A stretch of 64,000 nt of DNA from DATBHW01 sp035307385 (GTDB taxonomy: Bacteria > Chloroflexota > Ktedonobacteria > Ktedonobacterales > DATBGS01). The notes under the pieces are model-generated. The model was not told the DNA's origin. It saw only the letters and a program-made list of their open reading frames with translations, and searched no databases. The stretch covers positions 62,001 to 126,000 of the forward strand of contig DATGID010000074.1 of NCBI GenBank assembly GCA_035307385.1, written 5' to 3'. Positions 17,830-27,254 of this stretch are shown piece by piece. Position 1 is the first letter of the stretch, and every line of letters starts with the position of its first letter. The position numbers and the translations under genes were made by a program.

Positions 17830-18558
17830 CTACTCTTCCTTCAGATACTGTTCCAGCGCCCGCCGCACCTGGGATCGCGCGCGATGGAGCAGTACCCGTT
17901 GATTGACTGCCGAAATGCCGAGCAAATTCCGAATCTCTTCGGAGGGGCAGCCCTCGATGTCGTGCAAGGTGATGACGGCGCGCTGGTTGGCGGGCAGCGC
18001 CTGCACGGCCTGCTCGATATGCCCACGCGTCTCCTGCGACAGCAGATGATCTTCGGGCACGTCTTCCCAGCGCGAGGGCGGGGAAATCCAGCCTCCTGCT
18101 CCCTGGGGCTGATCGGTTGGGACGAACAGGTCGGCGTCCACCTGCCCATCCTGGGCTTCACCGCTGCTGAAGTCTGCCAGCGACGAGAACGGCACGCTGC
18201 GCCCTTCGCGCTGGGCATGGGTTCGGGCGCGATTCATCAAGATGCGGAATATCCACGTCTTGAGCGACGACCGCCCCTCGAAGCGATGGATGCCCTGAAG
18301 CACGCCAATCCAGGTATCCTGCACGACCTCTTCGGCCAGGGCGCGCTCCGGCAGATAGAGCATCGCCAGCCGCAGCAGGGGCATATGATATTGTTCGACC
18401 AGCGCCATAAATGCCGCCTCGTCGCCGTTGCGCAGCGCCTCGACCAGACGCATCTCTTCCGGCGATGCCGTGGAGCCTGACCCATCAGCCTTCAGCAGGT
18501 TGCGCTGTGCGGCTGCTGCGTCGGGCGTGTCTCCGGGCAGGCGCGCTTGCTCGTCCAT
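17830..18558 (-). CDS. ECF RNA polymerase sigma factor
   Basis: 242 residues, a sigma-70 family member with regions 2 and 4 only. Region 2 spans about 42-112 (RALAEEVVQDTWIGVLQGIH, then SSLKTWIFRILMNRARTH for -10 melting). Region 4 spans about 178-238 with AVQALPANQRAVITLHDIEG and the recognition helix SEEIRNLLGISAVNQRVLLH. The linker between them is unusually long (about 65 residues, acidic and Gly/Pro-containing), and a 35-residue extension precedes region 2. It heads a three-gene unit with the anti-sigma factor and the HEAT protein, which probably includes its own target promoter. Confidence 0.92.
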   Translation of the reverse strand: MDEQARLPGDTPDAAAAQRNLLKADGSGSTASPEEMRLVEALRNGDEAAFMALVEQYHMPLLRLAMLYLPERALAEEVVQDTWIGVLQGIHRFEGRSSLKTWIFRILMNRARTHAQREGRSVPFSSLADFSSGEAQDGQVDADLFVPTDQPQGAGGWISPPSRWEDVPEDHLLSQETRGHIEQAVQALPANQRAVITLHDIEGCPSEEIRNLLGISAVNQRVLLHRARSQVRRALEQYLKEE

Positions 18559-18666
18559 TGCTTCCTACTTTCAAGCGAACCATGCGTCTGCGCTGAGCAC
18601 GAGAGCGCTCGATGATTCGCCTTGCCGCAGGAAGTATAGCGCACCCACCCGGCATCGTCAAACGGG

Positions 18667-19899
18667 CTAGGCCATTGCCGGTTCTTCCATCAACTTGCCA
18701 TGTTGAGGCATGCCGCTTGCCAGTGGCTCGATATAGCGGCGCAGCGCCAGGGCCACCGCCGCGCCTTCGCCTGCCGCCGATGCCGCCTGCTTTGTGCTGT
18801 CGGCGCGGCAGTCGCCAGCGGCAAAGATGCCGGGAACGCTGGTCGAAAGCATGCCATCGGTGACGATGAAGCCGCGCTCGTCCAGCATCACCAGGTCTTT
18901 GACGATCTGCGTATTGGGCTGAAGGCCGATGAAGACAAAGACACCCCTGGGCTTGATCTCCTGGGTGTCGCCGCTTTGCGTGTCGCGCAGCACGACGGTT
19001 TCCAGGTGAGAGTCGCCTTTGAACTCTGCCGGAATGACGTTGGTGAGCACGTCGATCTGGGGATTTTCGCGCACCTTTTCGATGACAAACTTGCTGGCCG
19101 AAAGGCCGTCGCCGCGCGTGGCGATGGTCACATGGCTGGCAAACTTGGTCAGGAAGAGGCTTTCTTCCCCGGCGGAATTGCCGCCGCCGACCACCAGCAC
19201 CTCTTTGCCGCGATAAAACGGGCCGTCGCAGGTGGCGCAGAAATGCACGCCCGCGCCAATGAAATCTTCTTCGCCGGGGATGCCTAACCGGCGATAGGTG
19301 GACCCCACCGCCAGCAAAACGGCCCAGGCGCGATATTCCGCGCCGTCGGCGGTGCGCACCCAGCGATAGCTGCCATCCACGCCCACCTCGGTGGCTTCTT
19401 GCGCGCTGAGGATTTCGACGCCGAAGCGCTCCGCTTGCTGGCGCAGCCGATCAGCAAACTCGCTGCCGGTGATGCCTTCCGGAAAGCCGGGGAAGTTATC
19501 CAGCCGCTCGGTGATGCCCGCCTGGCCGCCCACGCCTCCGCGCTCGATGACCAACGTTTCGATGCCTTCGCGGGCGGCATACAGCGCGGCGGTCAGGCCA
19601 GCCGGGCCGCTGCCCACGATAATCAGGTCATAGAAACGGTTCTTGGCGGTGGTTTGCAGGCCCAGCTTGGCCGCCAGGTCGGCGTTGGAAGGTTCGACGA
19701 GCGTGGAACCATCTTCGAAGAGAATGACGGGGATAATTTGTTTGCCGTTATTGACCTTTTCCACATAGGCCAGGCCGTCTTTGTCGCTGTCCACATCGAC
19801 GAAGTTATAGTGAACGCGCTGCTCGCCAAAGAACTTTTTGGCGCGCTTACAATCGCTGCACCACAGGGTGCCATAGAGCGTGATGTTCGTATGTGACAT
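18667..19899 (-). CDS. Glutaredoxin-thioredoxin reductase fusion
   Basis: 410 residues in two modules. Residues 1-80 are a glutaredoxin fold with a CSDC active site (14-17), IIPVIL carrying the cis-Pro, and a TLVEPSNADL segment. Residues 90-400 are a low-Mr NADPH-dependent thioredoxin reductase: FAD-binding GSGPAGLTAA (96-105), redox centre CATC (221-224), NADP motif GGGNSAGEES and the terminal FAD block GIFAAGDCR. The fusion would let the flavoenzyme reduce its own glutaredoxin. GAGGAGG precedes the ATG. It is divergent from transketolase across a 566-bp gap. Related fusions occur in actinobacteria and Chloroflexota (family knowledge). Confidence 0.93.
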   Translation of the reverse strand: MSHTNITLYGTLWCSDCKRAKKFFGEQRVHYNFVDVDSDKDGLAYVEKVNNGKQIIPVILFEDGSTLVEPSNADLAAKLGLQTTAKNRFYDLIIVGSGPAGLTAALYAAREGIETLVIERGGVGGQAGITERLDNFPGFPEGITGSEFADRLRQQAERFGVEILSAQEATEVGVDGSYRWVRTADGAEYRAWAVLLAVGSTYRRLGIPGEEDFIGAGVHFCATCDGPFYRGKEVLVVGGGNSAGEESLFLTKFASHVTIATRGDGLSASKFVIEKVRENPQIDVLTNVIPAEFKGDSHLETVVLRDTQSGDTQEIKPRGVFVFIGLQPNTQIVKDLVMLDERGFIVTDGMLSTSVPGIFAAGDCRADSTKQAASAAGEGAAVALALRRYIEPLASGMPQHGKLMEEPAMA

Positions 19900-19975
19900 A
19901 TGCGTAACCTCCTCTATTGCTGTTTATTCGTCTTGCCAAAGCGCGAAACGTTTCATTGATTCACTGCGGCACAAT

Positions 19976-20097
19976 CCCGTAGAGAGTGTAGAGAGTGTAG
20001 AGAGTTCACCATCACAGATACAAAAAGGAAGAGAAGAGACTCTCTTTGGAGAGAAAGCAGATTCTAAAGTCTCTACATTCTCTACACTCTCTACGGG
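19976..20097. repeat. 28-bp inverted repeat containing tandem GTAGAGAGT units
   Basis: The left arm (19976-20003) begins CCCG and carries GTAGAGAGT twice, then GTAGAGA. The right arm (20070-20097) is its reverse complement except for one C-to-T change. The 66-bp centre is purine-rich on the plus strand and contains a small hairpin CTCTC-TTTG-GAGAG. As RNA the single mismatch would be a G-U pair. Function unknown. Confidence 0.85.
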
Positions 20098-20393
20098 TGT
20101 GTGAGAAAACAAAGCGATAACTGGGCCAGGAGGTTTGCCCTCATTGCCAGAGGGAGTCGATCACCTGGCGCAAAAGCTCTCGCGCATCTGCCTCGCCCCA
20201 GCGGCGCGAGTGTCGCGGCTGTGGGCTGCAAGCGAAGCAAGCGCCAGCCACAACCTGTAACATTTCTTTTGCCTGCAAGACAGGTTAGCAGGCTCCCCGC
20301 CGCGCCAGGTATGTATGTATGCTTCCAGCGTATGAGAAAATGAGGAAGCTGCGGAGTTTAACAAGGGTTTTACAAAGGCACGGGCAAGGCTTC

Positions 20394-20422
20394 TTGCTCT
20401 GTAAACCGTTGTGGTCTATGAT
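20394..20422 (+). promoter_or_regulatory. Probable promoter of the pentose phosphate operon
   Basis: TTGCTC (20394-20399) and TATGAT (20417-20422), with a 17-bp spacer, giving a start near 20429 and a 37-base leader to transketolase. The hexamers match consensus at four of six and five of six positions. Confidence 0.5.
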
Positions 20423-20465
20423 AGACGAAGAACAAAAGATATTTGATGTTGAGGAGGTATGCGAT

Positions 20466-22499
<2,034 letters not shown>

Positions 22500-22513
22500 G
22501 AAGAGGAGGGGCG

Positions 22514-22804
22514 ATGGTCTGTGAGCATCTTCGAGCGTTGGAGCAAGAAATCCTGGCGCGTGGGGTCACGGAGACCTTTCGCGGGCAGGCGTGGAGCAAT
22601 CATTGCCGCGAGTGGGTCTATTTTGACTGCTACTTTGATCGGCCTGCCCTGCGCCAGCGCTTCCAGTTTGCCCCCTGTGTCAGCGAGCACGAGCATCGCG
22701 GCACGTTCAATGGGCAAGAGGCAGGATTTGTCTGCAACCAGTGCGAAGATGGCATCATGGGCCTGCATCCCGAGGGTGCGGCTGGTCACCTGGTCTATCG
22801 ATAG
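22514..22804 (+). CDS. Small Cys/His-rich protein within the pentose phosphate operon
   Basis: 96 residues with Cys at 3, 31, 39, 55, 74 and 77, and His59/His61 in EHEH. The pattern CVSEHEH about 15 residues before CNQC could make a zinc site. It is acidic and has no signal peptide. GGAGGGG lies just before the ATG, 14 bases after the transketolase stop, so it is translated from the same message. No known function; a structural or redox accessory role is possible. The gene is placed by operon position, coding potential and ribosome-binding site. Confidence 0.75.
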   Translation: MVCEHLRALEQEILARGVTETFRGQAWSNHCREWVYFDCYFDRPALRQRFQFAPCVSEHEHRGTFNGQEAGFVCNQCEDGIMGLHPEGAAGHLVYR

Positions 22805-22851
22805 GCCGCCAGGGAAGGCTTTGACAGCTAGACTGCTAGAAGGAGCGGGCT

Positions 22852-23304
22852 ATGCGCGTAGCCGTAGGTATGGATCATGGGGGCTATCCCCTCAAAGAGT
22901 TTATTCTGGAAGAACTCCGCAAAGAAGGCCATGAAGCGGTAGATGTTGGCGCTTTCAACCTTGACCCAACCGACGACTATCCCAATTTTTCGCGAGCCGT
23001 CGGCGAAGCGATTTTGAATGGGCAGGCCGAACGGGGCGTGCTGGTCTGCGGCAGCGGCGTGGGCGCGGCGGTGGCCGCCAGCAAAATGAAGGGCATCCGC
23101 GCTTCCGTCTGCCACGACCACTATTCCGCGCACCAGGGCGTGGAACATGACAACATGAACGTCCTCTGCCTGGGCGCGCGCATCATCGGCCCCGAACTGG
23201 CAGTAGACCTGATTCGCGCTTTTCTGGCCGCGCAGTTCAGCGGCGAAGCGCGCCATGTGCGTCGACTGAAGGAAGTGAGCGAGATTGAAGAGGCGGGCCG
23301 CTGA
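22852..23304 (+). CDS. rpiB: Ribose-5-phosphate isomerase B
   Basis: Interconverts ribose 5-phosphate and ribulose 5-phosphate. 150 residues, canonical for the RpiB/LacAB family. Marks: MRVAVGMDHGGYPLK (the usual AxDHxG), the active-site Cys in GVLVCGSGVGAAVAASK (about 66), then the His in SVCHDHYSAHQGVEHDNMNV and LCLGARIIGPELA. AAGGAGC lies before the ATG. It sits between the small Cys/His gene and transaldolase in the operon. Confidence 0.95.
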   Translation: MRVAVGMDHGGYPLKEFILEELRKEGHEAVDVGAFNLDPTDDYPNFSRAVGEAILNGQAERGVLVCGSGVGAAVAASKMKGIRASVCHDHYSAHQGVEHDNMNVLCLGARIIGPELAVDLIRAFLAAQFSGEARHVRRLKEVSEIEEAGR

Positions 23305-23384
23305 GCAGGGTGTTCCGTCATATAATACAGTAGCATGAAGAGATTACGTATGAGATTGGTGCGATTCTGAAAGGAGCAAGCACC

Positions 23385-24536
23385 TTGGCACAGAACCCTT
23401 TGCAAGAACTCCACGCTGCCGGGCAGAGCATCTGGCTGGACTACATCCGCCGCGACCTGCTGACCACCGGCAAACTCGACCAGATGATTGCCGACGAGGC
23501 CATTACCGGCATCACCTCCAATCCGTCGATCTTTGAAAAAGCGATTGGCGGCAGCAGCGACTATGATGAGGCGCTGAACGCGCTGATTCGCGCCGACGGC
23601 AAGAAAAGCGCGGGTCAATTATTTGAGACGCTGGCCGTCGAAGATATTCAGGCGGCGTGCGACAAGCTGCGCCCCGTCTACGACAGCACCAACGGCCTGG
23701 ACGGCTATGTTTCCATCGAGGTGTCGCCGCATCTGGTCCACGACACGGCAGGCACGATTGCCGAAGCGCATCGCCTCCACGATGAGGTGAACCGCCCCAA
23801 TGTGTATGTCAAGATTCCCGGCACGGACGAAGGGCTGCCCGCCATCGAGCAGTGCCTGACCGAAGGCATCAGCATCAACATCACGCTGATCTTCTCGCTG
23901 GACTATTACGAGAAGGTTGCCAATGCCTACCTGAACGCGCTGGAGAAGCGCGTTGCCCGGGGTGAGCCGGTGGACAAGCTGGCTTCGGTTGCCAGCTTCT
24001 TCGTCAGCCGCGTGGATACGCTGGTGGATAAGCTGCTGGAAGAGAAGATCAAGACGGCCAGTGGCGCGGAAAAAGAGCACCTGGAGAGCCTGCGCGGCAA
24101 GGCGGCGGTTGCCAATGCCAGGCTGGCGTATCAGAAATATCTGGAAATTTTCCACCAGAGCGAGCGCTTTGCCCGGCTGAAGGCGAAGGGCGCGATGGTG
24201 CAGCGCTGCCTGTGGGCCAGCACCAGCACCAAGAACCCGGCCTATCGCGATGTCATCTATGTGGAGGAACTGATCGGGCCGGAGACGGTCAACACCATGC
24301 CGACGCAGACCATCGAGGCGTTCCGAGACCATGGCAAGGTAGCAATGACCTTGACCGAGGGCATCGACGAGGCGCGGCAGGTACTGAAGCAGCTTGAGGC
24401 AGCGGGCATCAGCTACAAAGCGGTGACCGACCAGTTGGAAGACGAGGGCGGCAAGCTGTTTGCCGACGCCTTCGACTCGCTGATGAAGACATTGGAAGAG
24501 AAGCGCAGCAAACTGCTGGTGGGGATGGGCGGCTGA
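23385..24536 (+). CDS. tal: Transaldolase, long form
   Basis: Transfers a dihydroxyacetone unit between sugar phosphates via a Schiff base. 383 residues, matching the long transaldolase class of actinobacteria, cyanobacteria and Chloroflexota (about 360-390), not the 220- or 317-residue forms. Marks: ITSNPSIFEKAI near the N-terminus, the catalytic Lys in NVYVKIPGTDEGL, GISINITLIFSLDYYEKVANAYLNA and WASTSTKNPAYRDVIYVEEL. The start is TTG, with AAAGGAGC 7 bases upstream. A stem-loop follows immediately (24543-24570). Confidence 0.96.
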   Translation: MAQNPLQELHAAGQSIWLDYIRRDLLTTGKLDQMIADEAITGITSNPSIFEKAIGGSSDYDEALNALIRADGKKSAGQLFETLAVEDIQAACDKLRPVYDSTNGLDGYVSIEVSPHLVHDTAGTIAEAHRLHDEVNRPNVYVKIPGTDEGLPAIEQCLTEGISINITLIFSLDYYEKVANAYLNALEKRVARGEPVDKLASVASFFVSRVDTLVDKLLEEKIKTASGAEKEHLESLRGKAAVANARLAYQKYLEIFHQSERFARLKAKGAMVQRCLWASTSTKNPAYRDVIYVEELIGPETVNTMPTQTIEAFRDHGKVAMTLTEGIDEARQVLKQLEAAGISYKAVTDQLEDEGGKLFADAFDSLMKTLEEKRSKLLVGMGG

Positions 24537-24542
24537 TACTGT

Positions 24543-24570
24543 GACGCGGGCGGTTACAACCGCCCGCGTC
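24543..24570 (+). terminator. Strong hairpin between tal and gnd
   Basis: GACGCGGGCGGTT (24543-24555), then AC, then the exact complement AACCGCCCGCGTC (24558-24570). Only a short CTTACC follows, so a full stop is doubtful. A partial terminator, processing or stability element that sets the ratio of upstream to downstream genes is possible. Confidence 0.55.
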
Positions 24571-24612
24571 CTTACCATACGAACACCTGGATACTGAAAG
24601 GAGCCTGTTTAG

Positions 24613-25515
24613 GTGGAGGTTGCATTTATCGGTCTGGGGCGCATGGGCGCTAACATGGTCCGGCGGTTGTCGCAGGGCGGGCACAAGGTCATCGCCTATA
24701 ACCGCACGGCTGAAAAGACTACCGAACTGGTGAGCGAGGGGCACGGCGTCGAGGGCGCGTACTCGCTCAAAGAGGTGGTCGAAAAGCTTCAGGCGCCGCG
24801 CATCGTCTGGTTGATGGTGCCAGCCGGGCAGGTGGTGGACGACCACATTGCCGAATTGGAGCCACTGCTCGCCAAGGGCGACATCATCATCGATGGCGGC
24901 AACTCGTATTACAAGGATTCGGTTCGCCGGGGGCAGGAAGTGACGGCGAAGGGCTTCCACTTCATGGATGTCGGCACGTCGGGTGGCGTCTGGGGGCTGA
25001 AGGTGGGTTATTGTCTGATGATCGGCGGCGAACAGGCGATCTTCGAGCACTGCGAGCCGCTGTTCAAGACGCTCGCGCCGCCCGATGGTTACGGCTATAT
25101 GGGCGATCATGGCGCGGGGCATCTGGTCAAGATGGTCCATAACGGTGTGGAGTATGGAATGCTTCAGGCGTATGGCGAAGGGTTCGAGATTTTGAACGCC
25201 TCGCAGTATAACCTGGACCTGTACAAAATCTCGCACCTGTGGAATCAGGGCAGTGTTGTGCGTTCGTGGCTGTTGGAACTGGCGGAACTGGCGTTCGAGG
25301 CCGACCCGAAGCTCGCAAGCATCAAGGGCTGGGTGGCCGACTCCGGCGAAGGCCGCTGGACCGTGCTGGAGGCGATGGAACACGATGTCCCCGCGCCGAT
25401 CATCACGCTCTCGCTGCTGGAGCGCTTCCGTTCGCGCCAGGATGAGTCCTTTAGTGCGAAAGTGATTGCCGCCTTGCGCAATCAATTTGGCGGACACGCC
25501 GTGAAAAGCGAGTAG
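24613..25515 (+). CDS. gnd: 6-phosphogluconate dehydrogenase, short (GndA/YqeC) form
   Basis: Oxidatively decarboxylates 6-phosphogluconate to ribulose 5-phosphate. 300 residues, the short NAD-preferring type rather than the 470-residue form. Marks: dinucleotide fold VEVAFIGLGRMGANMVRRL, IDGGNSYYKDS, the substrate loop GTSGGVWGLKVGYCLMIGG, and the catalytic Lys in GHLVKMVHNGVEYGM. The start is GTG (24613), 10 bases after AAAGGAG. Cofactor preference is inferred from length class, not proved by the sequence. zwf follows after 98 bases. Confidence 0.95.
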   Translation: MEVAFIGLGRMGANMVRRLSQGGHKVIAYNRTAEKTTELVSEGHGVEGAYSLKEVVEKLQAPRIVWLMVPAGQVVDDHIAELEPLLAKGDIIIDGGNSYYKDSVRRGQEVTAKGFHFMDVGTSGGVWGLKVGYCLMIGGEQAIFEHCEPLFKTLAPPDGYGYMGDHGAGHLVKMVHNGVEYGMLQAYGEGFEILNASQYNLDLYKISHLWNQGSVVRSWLLELAELAFEADPKLASIKGWVADSGEGRWTVLEAMEHDVPAPIITLSLLERFRSRQDESFSAKVIAALRNQFGGHAVKSE

Positions 25516-25613
25516 CGCTGACGGGGAACCCCGCGCCTCCGGGTAACCCTCGCCATCCCGGGGCGCGGCTGAAACCGCCAGCCGGACCCGATCCGTTTCG
25601 TGAAGGAGTTGTT

Positions 25614-27254
25614 ATGGCCGAAAGCGCCGTTCTTTCCAATCCACTGCGCGCGGGGATGCGTGGCGAGCGTACGCCTCAGCCCTGCGCCGTGGTCATCTTT
25701 GGCGCGACTGGCGACCTGACGAAGCGCAAGCTCTTGCCAGCGCTGTATAACCTGGCGCTGGAGAATCCGCTTCCCGCGGGATTCTCGGTAGTCGCAGTGG
25801 CGCGCCGCCCCTTTACCAACGAGCAGTGGCGCGAGTATGTCAAAGATGCGATCAATGAGTTTTCGCGTAATCGTCCCGTGAACCCCGCCGTCTGGGAGAC
25901 CTTTTCGCAGGGCCTGTTCTATCACCAGACGGAGTTCCACGATCTGGCCGGATATGAGTCGTTGGGCCAGTTCCTGCACCGCCTCGACCACGAGCGGGGC
26001 ATTAACGGCAACCACCTCTTCTATCTGGCAACCTCGCCCGAATACTACCCCGACATCATCCAGCGGCTCGGCCAGGCCAAGCTGGCGCACAAAGAGGGCC
26101 AGGGCCATCTGCTAGCGGCCACCCATCGCGGGCGCAATCATGTCAACCACCATGACGGCAATACTGGTGACGCGCAAGATGGCGATGAGATGACGGGTGG
26201 CTGGACGCGCATCGTCATTGAAAAACCCTTCGGGCATGACCTGGAGAGCGCCAAAGAACTGAACCGCAAGCTGCTGCGCGTCTTCGCCGAAGATCAGGTG
26301 TATCGCATCGATCACTACCTGGGCAAAGAAACCGTCCAGAACATCTTAGTGTTCCGCTTCAGCAACGGCATCTTCGAGCCGATTTGGAACCGTCGCTATA
26401 TCGACAACGTACAGATTACAGTGGCCGAACAGGTGGGGGTGGAAGGCCGCGCGGGCTATTACGAGTCGTCTGGAGCGCTGCGCGACATCGTGCAGAACCA
26501 TATGCTGCAATTGCTCTCGCTGACAGCCATGGAGCCGCCGGTAGGCTTCGAGGCCAACGCGGTGCGCGACGAAAAAGTCAAGGTGCTGCACGCCATTCCC
26601 ACGCTTGATCTAGTGCAGGTGAGCAAAAATACGGTGCGCGCCCAGTATGGGCAGGGCTGGATTAACGGCCATCTCGTCCCAGGCTACAGCGAGGAACCCG
26701 GCGTTGCGCCCAACTCGACGACGGATACCTATGTAGCTATGAAGCTGGAGGTCGATAACTGGCGTTGGGCAGGCGTGCCCTTCTATCTGCGCACCGGCAA
26801 ACGTATGGCAAAGCGGGTAACCGAGATCGACATCGAGTTCAAGCGCCCGCCGTTCATGCTCTTCAAAAACACGAACGTCACCGAATTGCAGCCCAATGTG
26901 CTTTCGCTGCGCATCCAACCGGATGAAGGCATTTCGCTGCGCTTTGGCGCGAAAGTGCCCGGCGGAACGATGCGCATTCGCGGCGTGAATATGGAGTTTC
27001 TCTATGGCTCGGCTTTTGCAGGTGAGCCACCAGAAGCCTATGAACGCCTCTTGCTCGACTGTATGCTCGGCGATTCGACGCTCTTTACCCGCCGCGATGA
27101 AACCGAGGCGGCCTGGGGCATCTGCACGAGCATCCTGGAGGGCTGGGCAGATCGACCTGTGTCGCATCTCCCCATCTATGAAGCAGGCAGCTGGGGGCCG
27201 AAAGAGGCCGACGCGCTGCTGGAGCGCGGAGGCAGAGACTGGAGGAGATTATGA
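25614..27254 (+). CDS. zwf: Glucose-6-phosphate 1-dehydrogenase with an internal insertion
   Basis: First enzyme of the oxidative pentose phosphate pathway. 546 residues, about 50 longer than usual. Marks: coenzyme loop FGATGDLTKRKL (29-40), substrate motif VIEKPFGHDL (201-210), the catalytic block RIDHYLGKETVQNI (231-244) and YYESSGALRDIVQNHMLQLL. Between the PEYYP segment (142-146) and EKPFG there is a His/Asn/Gly/Asp-rich insert (about 158-194) not seen in typical G6PDH. Its stop overlaps the opcA start (ATGA), giving translational coupling. Confidence 0.95.
   Translation: MAESAVLSNPLRAGMRGERTPQPCAVVIFGATGDLTKRKLLPALYNLALENPLPAGFSVVAVARRPFTNEQWREYVKDAINEFSRNRPVNPAVWETFSQGLFYHQTEFHDLAGYESLGQFLHRLDHERGINGNHLFYLATSPEYYPDIIQRLGQAKLAHKEGQGHLLAATHRGRNHVNHHDGNTGDAQDGDEMTGGWTRIVIEKPFGHDLESAKELNRKLLRVFAEDQVYRIDHYLGKETVQNILVFRFSNGIFEPIWNRRYIDNVQITVAEQVGVEGRAGYYESSGALRDIVQNHMLQLLSLTAMEPPVGFEANAVRDEKVKVLHAIPTLDLVQVSKNTVRAQYGQGWINGHLVPGYSEEPGVAPNSTTDTYVAMKLEVDNWRWAGVPFYLRTGKRMAKRVTEIDIEFKRPPFMLFKNTNVTELQPNVLSLRIQPDEGISLRFGAKVPGGTMRIRGVNMEFLYGSAFAGEPPEAYERLLLDCMLGDSTLFTRRDETEAAWGICTSILEGWADRPVSHLPIYEAGSWGPKEADALLERGGRDWRRL

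Larger units (their letters stand above)
19900..20465. other. 566-bp divergent intergenic region before trxR-fusion and transketolase
   Basis: No convincing gene. It holds a large inverted repeat (19976-20097) and, near its right end, a plausible promoter (20394-20422) for the pentose phosphate operon. Between them I see only short, poorly coding open frames. The inverted repeat arms happen to encode Ser/Glu/Val-rich peptides on both strands, which looks like a side effect of the repeat. Confidence 0.6.

Noticed and set aside
23321..23326. TATAAT before transaldolase as a second promoter
   Set aside because: The -10 is perfect but the -35 position reads like random sequence, so it was not annotated.
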